Of a DNA stretch of 6,027 nt, positions 1-4,925 are shown piece by piece. A program made the position numbers and the translations under genes. The number at the start of each line of letters is the position of its first letter. Within the stretch, counting starts at the first letter, position 1. The notes under the pieces were generated by a model, which had not been told where the DNA came from, searched no databases, and was given only the letters and a program-made list of their open reading frames with translations. This DNA is from Candidatus Adiutrix sp. (GTDB lineage Bacteria > Desulfobacterota > Desulfarculia > Adiutricales > Adiutricaceae). The stretch is from assembly GCA_031285975.1 (NCBI GenBank), contig JAITVE010000242.1, positions 1 through 6,027 of the forward strand, read 5' to 3'.

Positions 1-1126
1 CCAGCACCGCCCCGAGGCCCAGGAGCCCGGCGCGAAGGCCCATCTGAATGGAATCCGCCCCCAGGGTGGGGCCCACGGTGCGCTCTTCCAGCACCGAAAC
101 CGGCGCGGGCAGGGCCCCGGCCCGGAGCACCACGGCCAGGTCGCGGGCTTCTTCCATAGTGAAGGAGCCGCTGATGACCGCGCGGCCGCCGCTGATTTTG
201 CTGCGGATGACCGGGGCGCTGTGCACCGCGCCGTCGAGGACGATGGCCATGTTGCGGTTGACGTATTCGCCGGTGACGCGCTCAAACTGGCGGGCCCCCC
301 GGCCGTCGAAAGTGATGGAGACTTCCAGTTCGCCCAGTTGGCCGCTCTGGGTCGGCCGGGCGTCGGTGAGGCCTTCGCCGGTCATGAGGGGCACTTTTTT
401 CAGCAGGTAGGGGATGCGGCGCTCAACGCCGTTGCGGTCCACTTCCCGCTGGTACAAAATTTCCGTGCCCGCCGGGGCGCCGTTGGTCACGGCCCATTCA
501 GCGGTGCGGGTGTTGTCCACCAGCTTGAATTCCAACTGGGCGGTTTTGCCGATGAGGGCCACGGCCCGCTTGGGGTCGTCCATGCCCGGCAGCTGAATGA
601 CGATGCGGTCGTCGCCCTGGGGCCGGATGTCCGGCTCGGCCACGCCGAAAAGGTCAACGCGGCTGCGGATGGTTTCCAGGGCCTGGGCGGCGGTCATGTC
701 GCGGACATGGGCCGTCTCGGCCTCGGTCAGGGCCAGGGTGAGGCGCAGGCCGTCGCGGCGGGCCACGCCCAGTTGGGGGAACTCTTCCGTCAGCAGCGCT
801 TCAGTGGCGTCCACAGAGGCCTGGTCGGGGAACTCGGCCTCGATAGTGGTGCCCTCGCCTTTGGCCACGTTCACCGCGCTGATGGATTTATCCGACATCG
901 AGCGGCGCAGGTCATCGGCCAGCCGCCCGGCGGTGTTTTCCAGCACCACGTTCAAATCCACGCCCATCACCAGATGAATGCCGCCCTTCAGGTCAAGGCC
1001 CAGGTTGACTTTCTTCTGCGTCCACCACGACGGCAAACCGCCGTTAAAGCTGGGCAGGGCATAGAACAGGGCCGCCAGCAGCACGGCGGCCGCTACCGCT
1101 ATCCGCCATTTCAGCGATTTGTCCAT
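1..1126 (-). CDS. secD: Protein translocase subunit SecD (N-terminal 375 residues, gene continues past the left edge)
   Basis: SecD is an inner-membrane RND-like subunit that, with SecF and YajC, uses the proton gradient to help SecYEG/SecA complete protein export. The visible part begins MDKSLKWRIAVAAAVLLAAL, giving a first membrane segment at about residues 8-26. The SecD signature LGLDLKGGIHLVMGVD follows at residues 42-57, and then the large periplasmic P1 region. Further family motifs are LPGMDDPKRAVALIGKTAQL (179-198), DGAVHSAPVIRSKISGG (298-314) and the EERTVGPTLGADSI stretch (347-360), which leads into the second membrane segment. The gene is open at position 1, so the remaining C-terminal membrane segments, and probably secF, lie outside. 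The ATG at 1124-1126 has GGAG about ten bases upstream. It follows yajC by 115 bp on the same strand. The length seen and the motif order match SecD with no sign of damage. Confidence 0.98.
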   Translation of the reverse strand, partial: MDKSLKWRIAVAAAVLLAALFYALPSFNGGLPSWWTQKKVNLGLDLKGGIHLVMGVDLNVVLENTAGRLADDLRRSMSDKSISAVNVAKGEGTTIEAEFPDQASVDATEALLTEEFPQLGVARRDGLRLTLALTEAETAHVRDMTAAQALETIRSRVDLFGVAEPDIRPQGDDRIVIQLPGMDDPKRAVALIGKTAQLEFKLVDNTRTAEWAVTNGAPAGTEILYQREVDRNGVERRIPYLLKKVPLMTGEGLTDARPTQSGQLGELEVSITFDGRGARQFERVTGEYVNRNMAIVLDGAVHSAPVIRSKISGGRAVISGSFTMEEARDLAVVLRAGALPAPVSVLEERTVGPTLGADSIQMGLRAGLLGLGAVL

Positions 1127-1179
1127 AACTGAACCGCTCCTAAGAATTATTTCTCATGCAATAATTTTTTAACGCCTAG

Positions 1180-1216
1180 AGCCGTCCGGGCCGAAACAAG
1201 TTCGGCCTGGACGGCT
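1180..1216. other. Strong intergenic hairpin between yajC and secD
   Basis: Positions 1180-1195 and 1201-1216 are inverted copies, forming a 16-bp stem with one G-T type pair and a five-base loop (acaag). On either strand the stem is not followed at once by a T-run, so it does not look like a standard intrinsic terminator. It lies in the transcript between yajC and secD, where it could affect mRNA processing or stability, or partly attenuate transcription; that role is inference. Confidence 0.7.
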
Positions 1217-1241
1217 TCATACTGTGAAAAATTCCCGCGAA

Positions 1242-1619
1242 TTACTTGGAGGCCGGGGCGCTATCGCCGGGGCGCGACACCTTGGCGATGAACCCGCGCC
1301 CAACCTTCACCCGCACCTGGGGCGCGATTTCCAGGGTGACGTCGGCCGGCTCCAGGCCGGTCACCGTGCCCCACAGGCCGCCGTTGGTCTGCACTTTGTC
1401 GCCCTTCTGCAACGCGCCCAGCATGGCCTGATGCTCCTTCTGCCGCTTCTGCTGCGGGCGGATCATCAGAAAATACATGATGGCGAAAATCACGATCAGG
1501 GGCATGAAGCTCATGATGGGGTTGGGGGCGGCGGCGGCGCCAGCGGCGGCGGAAGCGCCGCCAGCATTTTCCGCGTCAATGGCCCAGGCTGCGTTGGCTA
1601 AAAGGCTGAGAATGTTCAT
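1242..1619 (-). CDS. yajC: Sec translocon accessory subunit YajC
   Basis: YajC is a small inner-membrane protein that copurifies with SecDF and associates with SecYEG. This one has 125 residues, close to the family norm of about 110. A short N-terminal stretch is followed by an Ala/Gly-rich segment (about 17-32), a membrane helix at about 35-53 (MSFMPLIVIFAIMYFLMI) and the family hallmark RPQQKRQKEHQAML (54-67). The cytoplasmic domain then carries GDKVQTNGGLWGTV (73-86). The ATG at 1617-1619 has GGAG at good spacing, and the TAA is at 1242-1244. It sits between tgt and secD on one strand, the usual proteobacterial order. The N-terminus before the helix is longer and more alanine-rich than usual, perhaps a flexible periplasmic tail. 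A candidate promoter lies just upstream (1651-1679), so it may not depend only on tgt readthrough. Confidence 0.98.
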   Translation of the reverse strand: MNILSLLANAAWAIDAENAGGASAAAGAAAAPNPIMSFMPLIVIFAIMYFLMIRPQQKRQKEHQAMLGALQKGDKVQTNGGLWGTVTGLEPADVTLEIAPQVRVKVGRGFIAKVSRPGDSAPASK

Positions 1620-1650
1620 CGCAAAATACTCCGTAAATCAAGCTGTGGGC

Positions 1651-1679
1651 ACAATATAAGTTTGTACCCGTGGTGTCAG
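1651..1679 (-). promoter_or_regulatory. Candidate sigma70-type promoter for yajC-secD
   Basis: Reading the minus strand, CTGACA (1674-1679, five of six bases of the -35 consensus) is followed after 17 bases by TATTGT (1651-1656, four of six bases of the -10 consensus). Transcription would start near 1645, about 25 bases before the yajC start codon. It begins just after the palindromic element 1685-1790. This is a visual match only. Confidence 0.4.
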
Positions 1680-1684
1680 CGGCG

Positions 1685-1790
1685 CTAGAGCGCTTTTCTA
1701 TTTCAAGGTCATATGCGAAAAATGAAAAGCGCCCGGATGTTTACGTATTTTGCAATTTACTAAAGGCAGGTAAATTGCAAAATGCTCTAG
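1685..1790. repeat. 106-bp intergenic palindromic element between tgt and yajC
   Basis: The element is bounded by CTAGAGC (1685-1691) and its inverse GCTCTAG (1784-1790). Inside are two hairpins. One is GCGCTTTTC/GAAAAGCGC (1690-1698 with 1724-1732), with further A/T pairs inside after a one-base bulge. The other is a perfect 14-bp inverted repeat at 1747-1760 and 1770-1783 around a nine-base loop. The layout resembles small non-autonomous palindromic elements (REP/BIME or MITE-like), but only one copy is visible here, so dispersal is inference. Its right end overlaps the tgt stop codon (TAG on the minus strand, 1787-1789). Neither hairpin has a T-run, so it is not a textbook terminator, though it may still act as the 3' end or as a processing site of the tgt mRNA. 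Confidence 0.6.
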
Positions 1791-2935
1791 GCCGTTCCGA
1801 GGCCGTCCTGCCGCCCCCTGTCCAGGGCATTGTAGAACTCTGTATAATAACCCGAAAAGCTGCCATTTAGCAAGGCCTGTCTGGCCCCCCCGACCAAATC
1901 AAGGTAATAATGCAGATTATGCACGCTGGCCAGGCGCAGGGCCAGGGGTTCGCCGTTCTGGAACAGGTGCCGGAGGTAGGCGCGGGAAAAGTTGCGGCAG
2001 GTGTAGCACTGGCAGGCTTCGTCCGGCGGGCGCTCATCCTCGCGGTAGCGGGCGTTTTTGATGACCAGCCGCCCCAGGCGGGTGAAAAGCTGGCCGTTGC
2101 GGGCGTTGCGGGTGGGCAGCACACAGTCGAACATGTCTGCGCCGCGCTTAATGCCCTCAATAATGTCCACCGGCGTGCCCAACCCCATGAGATACAGGGG
2201 TTTGTTGGGGTTCAACGCCTCGCGGGCCGCTTCCAGGGCTTCCAGCCGCTCGTCCAGGGGCTCGCCCAGGGCCAGGCCGCCCACGGCCTGCCCCGGAAAA
2301 TCCAGCTCCGTAATCTCAGCCGCCGAGCGCCGCCGCAAATCCGGGTAAAAGCTGCCCTGGCTGATGCCGAACAGGGCCTGATCCGTCTCGCTGCGGCTCC
2401 AGGCCTCCCGGCAGCGTTTGGCCCAGCGGCGGGTCAGTTCCATGGATTTTTCCGCCTCGGCCCGCGTGGCCGGGTAGCCGGTGCATTCGTCCAGGCACAT
2501 CATAATGTCCACGCCCAGCGCGGTCTGCACTTCAATCGACCGCTCCGGGCTGAAAAAGCTGCGGCTGCCGTCATAGGGCGACTGGAAGGTGACGCCCTCC
2601 TCGGTCATTTTGCGAAGTTTTGAGAGAGAGAAAACCTGGAACCCGCCGCTGTCCGTCAAAATGGGGCCGGGCCAGCCCATGAAGCGGTGCAGCCCCCCCA
2701 GCTTGGCCACCAATTCCTCCCCCGGCCGCAGCATCAGGTGGTAGGTGTTGGACAGCACAATCTTGGCCCCCAGGGCCGCCAGGTCGTCCGGGGCCACGGC
2801 CTTCACCGTGCCTCGGGTGCCCACCGGCATGAAAATGGGGGTGGGGATGCGCCCGTGGGCGGTGGTGATGGTTCCGGCCCGGGCCGGGGAGGCCCCGTCC
2901 TGCGCCTCGACGTCAAATTTGAAACTGCGAGCCAT
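1787..2935 (-). CDS. tgt: tRNA-guanine(34) transglycosylase (queuine tRNA-ribosyltransferase)
   Basis: Tgt exchanges guanine-34 of tRNAs with GUN anticodons for preQ1, the base-exchange step of queuosine synthesis. With the chosen start the protein has 382 residues (E. coli Tgt has 375) and begins MARSFKFDVEAQDG. The family residues are all present: D95 in TDSGGFQVFSL; D149 in CLDECTGYPA; Q193 in FGISQG; GGL at 219-221; the nucleophile D270 in DCVLPTRNARNG; and zinc ligands C308, C310, C313 (CQCYTC) with H339 (SVHN). Two small departures are GISQGS where GIVQGG is usual, and GGLALGEP where GGLAVGEP is usual. An in-frame ATG at 2980 would add 15 residues, but it has no Shine-Dalgarno and its codons run through an A7T7 tract. 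The ATG at 2935 has GGA eight bases upstream and fits the family N-terminus. The gene is followed by yajC 167 bp away, and its stop codon lies inside a palindromic element. Confidence 0.98.
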   Translation of the reverse strand: MARSFKFDVEAQDGASPARAGTITTAHGRIPTPIFMPVGTRGTVKAVAPDDLAALGAKIVLSNTYHLMLRPGEELVAKLGGLHRFMGWPGPILTDSGGFQVFSLSKLRKMTEEGVTFQSPYDGSRSFFSPERSIEVQTALGVDIMMCLDECTGYPATRAEAEKSMELTRRWAKRCREAWSRSETDQALFGISQGSFYPDLRRRSAAEITELDFPGQAVGGLALGEPLDERLEALEAAREALNPNKPLYLMGLGTPVDIIEGIKRGADMFDCVLPTRNARNGQLFTRLGRLVIKNARYREDERPPDEACQCYTCRNFSRAYLRHLFQNGEPLALRLASVHNLHYYLDLVGGARQALLNGSFSGYYTEFYNALDRGRQDGLGTA

Positions 2936-3026
2936 ATCCGATATCCGCCCTGCAAAAAAATTTTTTTCAGCCGCCGCCATGAAGATTAACTAAGCAGAGA
3001 GCAATGGCTTTTTAGGATTTTCTCCA

Positions 3027-3055
3027 AGTAGAGAACCGTTATTTGAATCTGTAAA
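3027..3055 (-). promoter_or_regulatory. Candidate tgt promoter
   Basis: On the minus strand, TTTACA (3050-3055, five of six to the -35 consensus) is separated by 17 bases from TCTACT (3027-3032, four of six to the -10 consensus). This predicts a start near 3020 and a leader of about 85 bases before the tgt ATG at 2935. It overlaps the plus-strand candidate at 3043-3072. Visual match only. Confidence 0.35.
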
Positions 3056-3072
3056 ATCTGTTTCTTTACAAT
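3043..3072 (+). promoter_or_regulatory. Candidate plus-strand promoter upstream of the zinc-ribbon gene
   Basis: TTGAAT (3043-3048) and TACAAT (3067-3072) are 18 bases apart and lie in the AT-rich gap. If used, the transcript would carry a leader of about 340 bases before the ATG at 3423. It shares sequence with the opposite-strand tgt promoter candidate, so the two might compete. Confidence 0.3.
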
Positions 3073-3411
3073 ATGTTAACCGAAAAAAACGCAGCCTTTC
3101 CGGTCTCGGCGGTAAGCTTGATGATTTTTAAGGCTAAATTTTAACTATAACCCAAATAAATAGAACCGTCAAGAGGCCACTCGTGTTGAAAGCCCCTAAT
3201 TGGCTGGTTCTGTTAAATATTTTCCGCCACCCCCTTTACATAATATTAATTTTGTGCTCTAATAAAAAACATGGCCCGATAAGCAATACGAGTGGGTCGT
3301 ACAAAGCCAGTAATCACATATTGAAAGGCTTTTTAGTAAAGTATATTTCCATTTCCGCCGTCTTATATAAACGCATGACCGAGCAACGAGACCGCGAAAA
3401 CTACGCGGCCC

Positions 3412-3417
3412 AGGAGG
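3412..3417 (+). promoter_or_regulatory. Near-perfect Shine-Dalgarno that fixes the start of the zinc-ribbon gene
   Basis: AGGAGG lies five bases before the ATG at 3423. The two upstream in-frame starts (GTG/TTG-type near 3183 and ATG at 3375) have no comparable site, so this sequence decides the start codon. Confidence 0.75.
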
Positions 3418-3422
3418 GGTTT

Positions 3423-3887
3423 ATGCCGAAAGTTCAATGCCAGCACTGCCGTACCGAGTTGGACAATTTTGAGAAAATCTGTCCCCGTTGCGAGCAACCG
3501 CTTATGGGGACGACCGCCGTACAATTCATCGGCGACGGGCTCTCTGAATTCTTGGCCGAATGCGTGAAATCAGACGCCACCCTGGCCCGGAAAAAGACGA
3601 CCCTTTACCTGAAACTTTGCCAAAGTTTCCTCTGTGATTCCGAGCTGGCCCTCCTCTCCGTCAAGATGCACCACGGAGCCATCGACGAAAGCACCAGCGA
3701 AGCCATCGACGACGTCATCAACACCCACCGCCAGCACGTCGATAACCTCCGCCGCGTCTTCACCATCATCAGCGAAGAGCCCTCCCTCCAGCCCATAGCC
3801 AAAAAAGTCCACAACACCGGCCGCCGGGTGGACAACCTCCTCAAAGCCTGGCTCCTCAGCGACTTTGGGGGGCGGGGGTTGAGTTAA
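3423..3887 (+). CDS. Small zinc-ribbon protein of unknown function (154 aa)
   Basis: I do not recognise the family. The protein opens with a classic zinc ribbon: C6-x2-C9 and C20-x2-C23 (CQHC and CPRC knuckles), with an eleven-residue turn between them. Residues 30-145 look mainly alpha-helical and soluble, with no membrane segment or signal peptide. Two similar patches, HVDNLRRVF (105-113) and RVDNLLKAW (135-143), sit 30 residues apart and may be a short internal repeat. The strong AGGAGG fixes the start at 3423 and excludes an AT-rich 80-codon in-frame extension. Codons are strongly C/G-ending in the second half, like the flanking genes, which supports real coding. The 3' end carries a G6-C-G5 run just before the TAA. 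It is transcribed away from tgt, and the repeat block starts 30 bp after its stop. The zinc ribbon suggests nucleic-acid or protein binding; the specific role is unknown. Confidence 0.8.
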   Translation: MPKVQCQHCRTELDNFEKICPRCEQPLMGTTAVQFIGDGLSEFLAECVKSDATLARKKTTLYLKLCQSFLCDSELALLSVKMHHGAIDESTSEAIDDVINTHRQHVDNLRRVFTIISEEPSLQPIAKKVHNTGRRVDNLLKAWLLSDFGGRGLS

Positions 3888-3916
3888 AGGAACGCGAGGG
3901 CGAAGATTTGTTAGTA

Positions 3917-4116
3917 GGGGCTCTGCCCAATCTTTGCGCTACCGCGCAATCTCAGTTTATTCAAACCCTATCGGGTTCGAATTTAAGCCCCGCTTAAGAG
4001 GGGCTAACGCGAGCCCCTCTTAAGAATCTCCGCGCGCCAGGGGCTGCGCGCCCCTGGATCTGCGTGTCGGCTAGTGAAGCCGTGGGCGACCGTGCAGCGG
4101 CGCCACAACTCGCCTG
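3917..4116 (-). repeat. Left inverted arm with four hairpins (module in minus orientation)
   Basis: The arm contains, in plus-strand order, four hairpins. These are TTGCGC/GCGCAA (3934-3949), AACCC/GGGTT (3964-3977), a perfect 13-bp stem around aacgcg (3993-4024), and CCAGGGGC/GCCCCTGG (4037-4057). Its inner end is CGCCACAACTCGCCTG (4101-4116), the inverse of 4688-4703. The 13-bp stem lies about 105 bp past the zinc-ribbon stop and could also end that transcript, although no T-run follows it. Confidence 0.8.
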
Positions 4117-4124
4117 AACTCTTT

Positions 4125-4173
4125 CGAACCTGATAAGGTTTGAATAAATTGAGATTACAAGCCTTGCTTGTAA
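4125..4173 (+). repeat. Partial third copy of the hairpin module (plus orientation)
   Basis: The core CGAACCT...AGGTTTGAATAAA followed by TTGAGATT (4125-4156) matches the corresponding stretch of the right arm (4824-4855) with a few changes. It contains AACCT-gata-AGGTT (4127-4140), where the arms have AACCC/GGGTT. It is followed by TTACAAGC-ctt-GCTTGTAA and AGA (4155-4176), where the arms have TTGCGC/GCGCAA and AGA. The hairpin positions are kept while the paired bases differ. Confidence 0.65.
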
Positions 4174-4327
4174 AGAACTCAGACAAGCGGCGCTGCGGTG
4201 GGAGCCGGAACGCGGCACAAATCACATGCGATCATCATTACAACGGCAACACCGCTACAGTGATGGTCGCATTCTTCGTATCCACAACCCTTCTATGTAT
4301 CGTACCAGCCCCGCCGTCCCCCTATCT

Positions 4328-4354
4328 CGTCATACCGGCGAAGGCCGGTATCCA
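4328..4354 (+). repeat. REP-type palindrome, copy 1
   Basis: CGTCATACC-GGCGAAGGCC-GGTATCCA is the common proteobacterial repeat form GTCATTCC...GGAATCCA, here with TACCGGC/GCCGGTA as the stem. In one frame such repeats give the peptide VIPAKAGIH, which is an artefact and not a protein. Confidence 0.8.
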
Positions 4355-4397
4355 TCCAGGGGCACAACTTGTCGCCATACTCTACCTGCCGCCACCT

Positions 4398-4432
4398 CGT
4401 CATTCCTGCAGAGGCAGGAATCCATTTCCAGT
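4398..4432 (+). repeat. REP-type palindrome, copy 2 (left half of an inverted doublet)
   Basis: Stem ATTCCTGC/GCAGGAAT around AGAG, followed by CCATTTCCAGT. Over 35 bases it matches the inverse of copy 3 with about four differences. These lie in the stem and loop, and the palindrome is kept by paired changes (CCTGC/GCAGG here, CCGGC/GCCGG in copy 3). Confidence 0.8.
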
Positions 4433-4463
4433 AGAGCAACGTATTGGCAGATTTTTTCTTCTG

Positions 4464-4502
4464 CATTCTTCTCGTCTACCGCTCACCGAGAGTGGAAGAA
4501 TG
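4464..4502. repeat. Inverted repeat in the spacer of the REP doublet
   Basis: CATTCTTC (4464-4471) and GAAGAATG (4495-4502) are perfect inverses, 23 bases apart. They lie at the centre of the doublet formed by REP copies 2 and 3, so the whole of 4398-4576 could fold back as one long hairpin. Confidence 0.55.
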
Positions 4503-4541
4503 AAGAGCGCGGCAGTGGCTTGGTCAAGCAAATCATACGCC

Positions 4542-4576
4542 ACTGGAAATGGATTCCGGCCTTCGCCGGAATGACG
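4542..4576 (-). repeat. REP-type palindrome, copy 3 (right half of an inverted doublet)
   Basis: This is the inverse orientation of copies 1 and 2, with stem ATTCCGGC/GCCGGAAT around the loop and the CCATTTCCAGT tail conserved on the minus strand. With copy 2 it makes a REPIN-like pair with a spacer of about 109 bp. Confidence 0.8.
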
Positions 4577-4634
4577 GTGTGGGGGGGTAATGGGTAAAGC
4601 AACTCGCTATATGCTACCGCCGATTCTTCCCCGC

Positions 4635-4733
4635 CGCCACTATTTGCTAACCTCGCCTCTTCACGGTCGCTACTGCTTTGAGCCGTACAGGCGAGTTGTG
4701 GCGTTGCTCCACAGTCGCCACTATTTGCTAGCC
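4635..4733 (+). repeat. Short direct repeats CGCCACTATTTGCTARCC
   Basis: An 18-base sequence occurs at 4635-4652 and 4716-4733 with one difference. Looser relatives begin near 4605 (CGCTATATGCTACC) and 4668 (CGCTACTGCTTTG). The second good copy is inside the right arm. Spacing is irregular (about 29 to 48 bases), so this is not a regular array. Confidence 0.5.
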
Positions 4734-4886
4734 GCACCCTCTTGGGGTTCAGGGGGTATCCCCTGGCGCGCGGAGATTCTTAAAAGGGGCTCGCGTCAGC
4801 CCCTCTCTGGCGGGGCTTAAATTCGAACCCAATGGGGTTTGAATAAACTGAGATTGCGCGGCAGCGCAAAGATTTGGCGGAGCCCC
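4688..4886 (+). repeat. Right inverted arm with four hairpins (module in plus orientation)
   Basis: In plus-strand order the hairpins are CAGGGG-gtat-CCCCTG (4750-4765), AGGGGCT-cgcgtc-AGCCCCT (4785-4804), AACCC-aatg-GGGTT (4826-4839) and TTGCGC-ggca-GCGCAA (4854-4869). The conserved linkers between them include GCGCGCGGAGATTCTTAA and TGAATAAACTGAGA. The arm mirrors 3917-4116; similarity is highest in the outer 126 bases and patchy towards 4688. It ends 121 bp before the TPR gene. Confidence 0.8.
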
Positions 4887-4925
4887 ATACTGATAATCAC
4901 CGCGCAGCCACCCTCAAATCCCCGT

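Larger units (their letters stand above)
2936..3422. other. AT-rich divergent intergenic region between tgt and the zinc-ribbon gene
   Basis: This 487-bp gap is markedly richer in A and T than the genes on either side. It holds a perfect A7T7 tract (2954-2967), a direct repeat of AATCTGT/AAATCTGT (about 3046-3060), and candidate promoters on both strands that overlap near 3027-3072. A further plus-strand pair, TTGAAA (3321-3326) and TATATT (3342-3347), has only 15-bp spacing. The last 240 bases are open in the frame of the downstream gene, but their composition and the lack of ribosome sites argue against translation. No gene is supported here. Confidence 0.6.
3917..4886. repeat. Nested inverted-repeat block (possible non-autonomous mobile element)
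   Basis: This 970-bp stretch has no credible gene. It is bounded by imperfect inverted arms of about 200 bp (3917-4116 and 4688-4886). The outer 126 bases of each arm match at all but about ten positions by my reading. The 571 bp between the arms contain a third partial copy of the arm module, three REP-type palindromes and several degenerate short repeats. Open frames crossing it are short, overlap one another on both strands and encode repeat peptides. I saw no transposase and no clear target-site duplication at the borders. It could be a MITE-like composite, a palindromic repeat hot spot, or a region encoding structured RNAs. Confidence 0.75.

Noticed and set aside
221..1132. Long plus-strand frame opposite secD
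   Set aside because: It is the high-GC shadow of a well-supported secD; the peptide is His/Gly/Gln-rich and lacks recognisable motifs.
1145..1170. AATTATT/AATAATT stem followed by a T-run on the plus strand, as a terminator
   Set aside because: The stem has only A-T pairs and there is no plus-strand gene to terminate. On the minus strand, where secD is transcribed, the run is A, not T.
1910..2623. Long plus-strand frame opposite tgt
   Set aside because: It is an antisense shadow of a complete tgt carrying all catalytic motifs, and has no plausible product.
3970..3990. GGGTTCGAATTTAAGCCCC resembles a tRNA T-arm
   Set aside because: The bases beside the TTCGAAT loop do not form a T-stem, and no acceptor or anticodon arm can be built around it in either direction.
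4605..4733. CRISPR-like array
   Set aside because: The copies are few, degenerate and unevenly spaced, and no cas genes are present.
4140..4737. Open frames on both strands in the repeat block, one containing the peptide VIPAKAGIH
   Set aside because: The frames follow the REP palindromes and short repeats, overlap each other on both strands, have no convincing ribosome sites and encode only repeat-derived peptides.
3905..4900. Target-site duplication around the inverted-repeat block
   Set aside because: The flanks TTAGTA (left) and ATACTGA (right) are related as an inverse rather than as a direct repeat, so they look like a worn extension of the arms.
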